A stretch of 64,000 nt of DNA from Alistipes communis. GTDB taxonomy: Bacteria; Bacteroidota; Bacteroidia; Bacteroidales; Rikenellaceae. Position 1 is the stretch's first letter. The number at the start of each line of letters is the position of its first letter. The notes beneath the pieces are model-generated. The model made no database searches and was not told where the DNA came from. It saw only the letters and a program-made list of their open reading frames with translations. The position numbers and the translations under genes were made by a program. This document shows, one piece after another, positions 62,234-64,000 of the stretch. The stretch spans positions 310,001 to 374,000 of the forward strand of contig NZ_AP019735.1 in the NCBI RefSeq assembly GCF_006542665.1. Reading direction: 5' to 3'.

Positions 62234-64000
62234 TCAATTTGCACTCGCATATACCGTCCTCACCGGTCGTGACGGAGTAGATGGCGAAATAGCATCCGTA
62301 TACATCGAGGTAAACCCGCCGCGTATAGTCGAGATTGCAGATGTCGGCCACGGTCAGTTTGACGTAGACCGTAATCATGCGGAACCTTTTCAAGATCCGC
62401 TGGTAGTCTGCATACCGTTTCGCCACGATACCCTCCGATCCGCCGAAATACATCGTGCGGGGGAACAGGCCGTGCCTGTAACGACCTACCGTACCGTTTC
62501 CGTCTTCAATCGTCGTATTCACATCGGCAAGAATACGGGCAGAAGGAGCAGAGTAATTTACCTTCTTTGCTCCGTTGACTGTCTGTTCCTCATAGCAAGG
62601 CACAAAAGCGAATGGCCTATCAGGGCGATCCGGATTCCAACCTGTTCTATTGGTCGAAGCCGAGAAATCCAACGATACCAATTCGTTCTCCCGCTCGATG
62701 TTCTCGTTGTCGATGGAGATGATGCCCTGCGTGTTCAACATCTCGGCATCCTCGTCGTTGTCGTAGTCGAGCGTGTTGGTCTGGGCATAATCCCCCATCG
62801 TGAACTCCGTCCCCTCCGGCCGCCAGATTTCGCCCCGATCGTTCAGAATCACTTTGCGGCTCCAATCCTGAATCGTTGCGTCGAGATGACTGTCGACGAT
62901 TCGTCTGTCTGTTTGCGTGTTCGGCGTCCGGTCGTCTTCCGAACCAACGGTGCGGTAATCGTAGTCGATCGTCTCCGTCGAATTATAGAACTGATCGGGC
63001 GACATCATGTGGATCGTATTGCTATCCGAACTGTCCGGATAGGCGAAAAGTCCGGCCATTGTCATCAATGCCGACAGGAACTCCGCGTGCGTCATATCCG
63101 GCAGATTCTCGGCAATCGGAAACGGAGAGGGGAATTGGATGTCGTCGAAATGGGGCGTGATAATAAATTTCGCTGCAACTGTAAACTCATCACTTGTCGT
63201 TGCGTCAATTGTGACGGCGTTACTTAGAATCCATCGAACTGTATCGTAGTCTTCGACATTTACCTCGACATTATTAAATAGATCGGGTTTCACGCCGAAA
63301 CGAATCCCGGACCCCGTGTCGATACCTTCCACCGATAGTAACACTTCCGATGTCCCATTTCCCGAGTCTCCTCTAAGTTTTAACGTCGGCGATGCCGATG
63401 CTGCCCGCATACCGGGGAAAAAGACGGCGGATGAATAGCTAATGATGGATACATCAATAGTCTTGGTGGACGAGACATCGATCGCATAATTCTGGTCTGT
63501 CAAAATGGACCGCTTGTCGGATACTATTTCTCTAAATTTTAACGCGGTATTACTGGAACCGGAATTACCATAATGCGCGGAACTTGCCTCGAACCGATCC
63601 GAATACCAACTGTCGGGCCCCGAGTTTTTCGACACGAGCGGAACGATCATCGGATGTTTGTCGCTGGTTTGGCTCAAACGGGTTATATTCTCTATCGTGA
63701 TACCGTGATATTTCTGTATGGCATCCAAGATCGCGGATACTTGTACGGACGGATGCGAATAATTGATATTACGTCCTGCCCCGAAATCAATCTGGATAAA
63801 TCCTGCCAATGCTGTATCGGAGGGCAATGCCCACGGCACCTCTTTGTTCCACTCGACATAATCCGCTCCCGCCACCTCGATGATCTGCTCGCGCAGATCG
63901 CGCAGCGAAGCGTCGAACAACGGCTGGAAGTTGTCGATGTTGCCCCACACGAGTGTGATGTTGATCGTGTCGGTTACGTCCGTAACCATCGCATACCCCC
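62223..64000 (-). CDS. Phage tail/baseplate-type protein, 5' end outside the window
   Basis: At least 592 residues; the frame is open to the right edge. A Met lies at 63989, but the sequence around it (TDTINITLVWGNIDNFQPLF) reads like the middle of a larger protein, so I treat the gene as partial. YSHPSVQVSAILDAIQKYHG near residue 80 and GLFAYPDSSDSNTIHMMSP further on resemble long tail-tip proteins of Bacteroidota phages, from memory. The C-terminus is ITVYVKLTVADICNLDYTRR, then YAIYSV-like strands ending CELIKL-like residues. Confidence 0.5.
   Translation of the reverse strand, partial: GYAMVTDVTDTINITLVWGNIDNFQPLFDASLRDLREQIIEVAGADYVEWNKEVPWALPSDTALAGFIQIDFGAGRNINYSHPSVQVSAILDAIQKYHGITIENITRLSQTSDKHPMIVPLVSKNSGPDSWYSDRFEASSAHYGNSGSSNTALKFREIVSDKRSILTDQNYAIDVSSTKTIDVSIISYSSAVFFPGMRAASASPTLKLRGDSGNGTSEVLLSVEGIDTGSGIRFGVKPDLFNNVEVNVEDYDTVRWILSNAVTIDATTSDEFTVAAKFIITPHFDDIQFPSPFPIAENLPDMTHAEFLSALMTMAGLFAYPDSSDSNTIHMMSPDQFYNSTETIDYDYRTVGSEDDRTPNTQTDRRIVDSHLDATIQDWSRKVILNDRGEIWRPEGTEFTMGDYAQTNTLDYDNDEDAEMLNTQGIISIDNENIERENELVSLDFSASTNRTGWNPDRPDRPFAFVPCYEEQTVNGAKKVNYSAPSARILADVNTTIEDGNGTVGRYRHGLFPRTMYFGGSEGIVAKRYADYQRILKRFRMITVYVKLTVADICNLDYTRRVYLDVYGCYFAIYSVTTGEDGICECKLIKL

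Overview
The window is about 60% GC and looks like chromosomal DNA of a gut Bacteroidota close to Alistipes (Rikenellaceae). That placement is an inference from a SusC/SusD pair, family-specific forms of RecQ, RadC, KdtA and ribosomal protein S16, and promoters of the Bacteroidetes type (TTTG, about 19-20 bases, TAnnTTTG). Gene calls rest on recognised motifs, not on database searches.

Positions 1-26460 are mostly core genome. They hold a YeiH-type membrane protein, a secreted choloylglycine-hydrolase-family amidase and an SGNH hydrolase, then recQ divergent from an lptB-aroA-aroC-prmC-recX-M23 peptidase cluster. Next come waaA, a pepE-GNAT-tyrA-yraN operon, acpP-fabF-rnc-radC, glyS, ruvX, def, an SMR efflux gene, a CyuA/YhaM-like gene and a Nudix hydrolase. 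Several intergenic gaps carry related promoter-bearing repeats.

Positions 26500-38070 form an outer-membrane uptake locus. A membrane-anchored TPR/helix-turn-helix regulator is broken by a run of nine G. It is followed by a GLUG-repeat lipoprotein, SusC, SusD and a lipoprotein metallophosphoesterase. I infer that the regulator controls the locus, and the G tract may switch it on and off.

Positions 38200-52510 hold pirin, LUD-domain, MFS, nitroreductase-like, beta-barrel, ppdK, nuclease-like and methyltransferase genes. They also hold mnmA-rimM, rpsP, a nucleoside deaminase, a SemiSWEET-like protein and a PatB-type PLP enzyme.

A tRNA-Arg(TCT) gene at 52680-52753 is followed directly by a tyrosine recombinase and, from 54205 to the right edge, by a leftward prophage module: tail protein, tape measure, tail-tube-like protein, LamG-bearing fibre-like protein, holin candidate and M15 endolysin. 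One small membrane-protein gene (61760-62233) lies on the opposite strand inside the tail genes with its own host-type promoter, so it is a moron candidate. The prophage runs past the window, so its right end and second attachment site are not visible.
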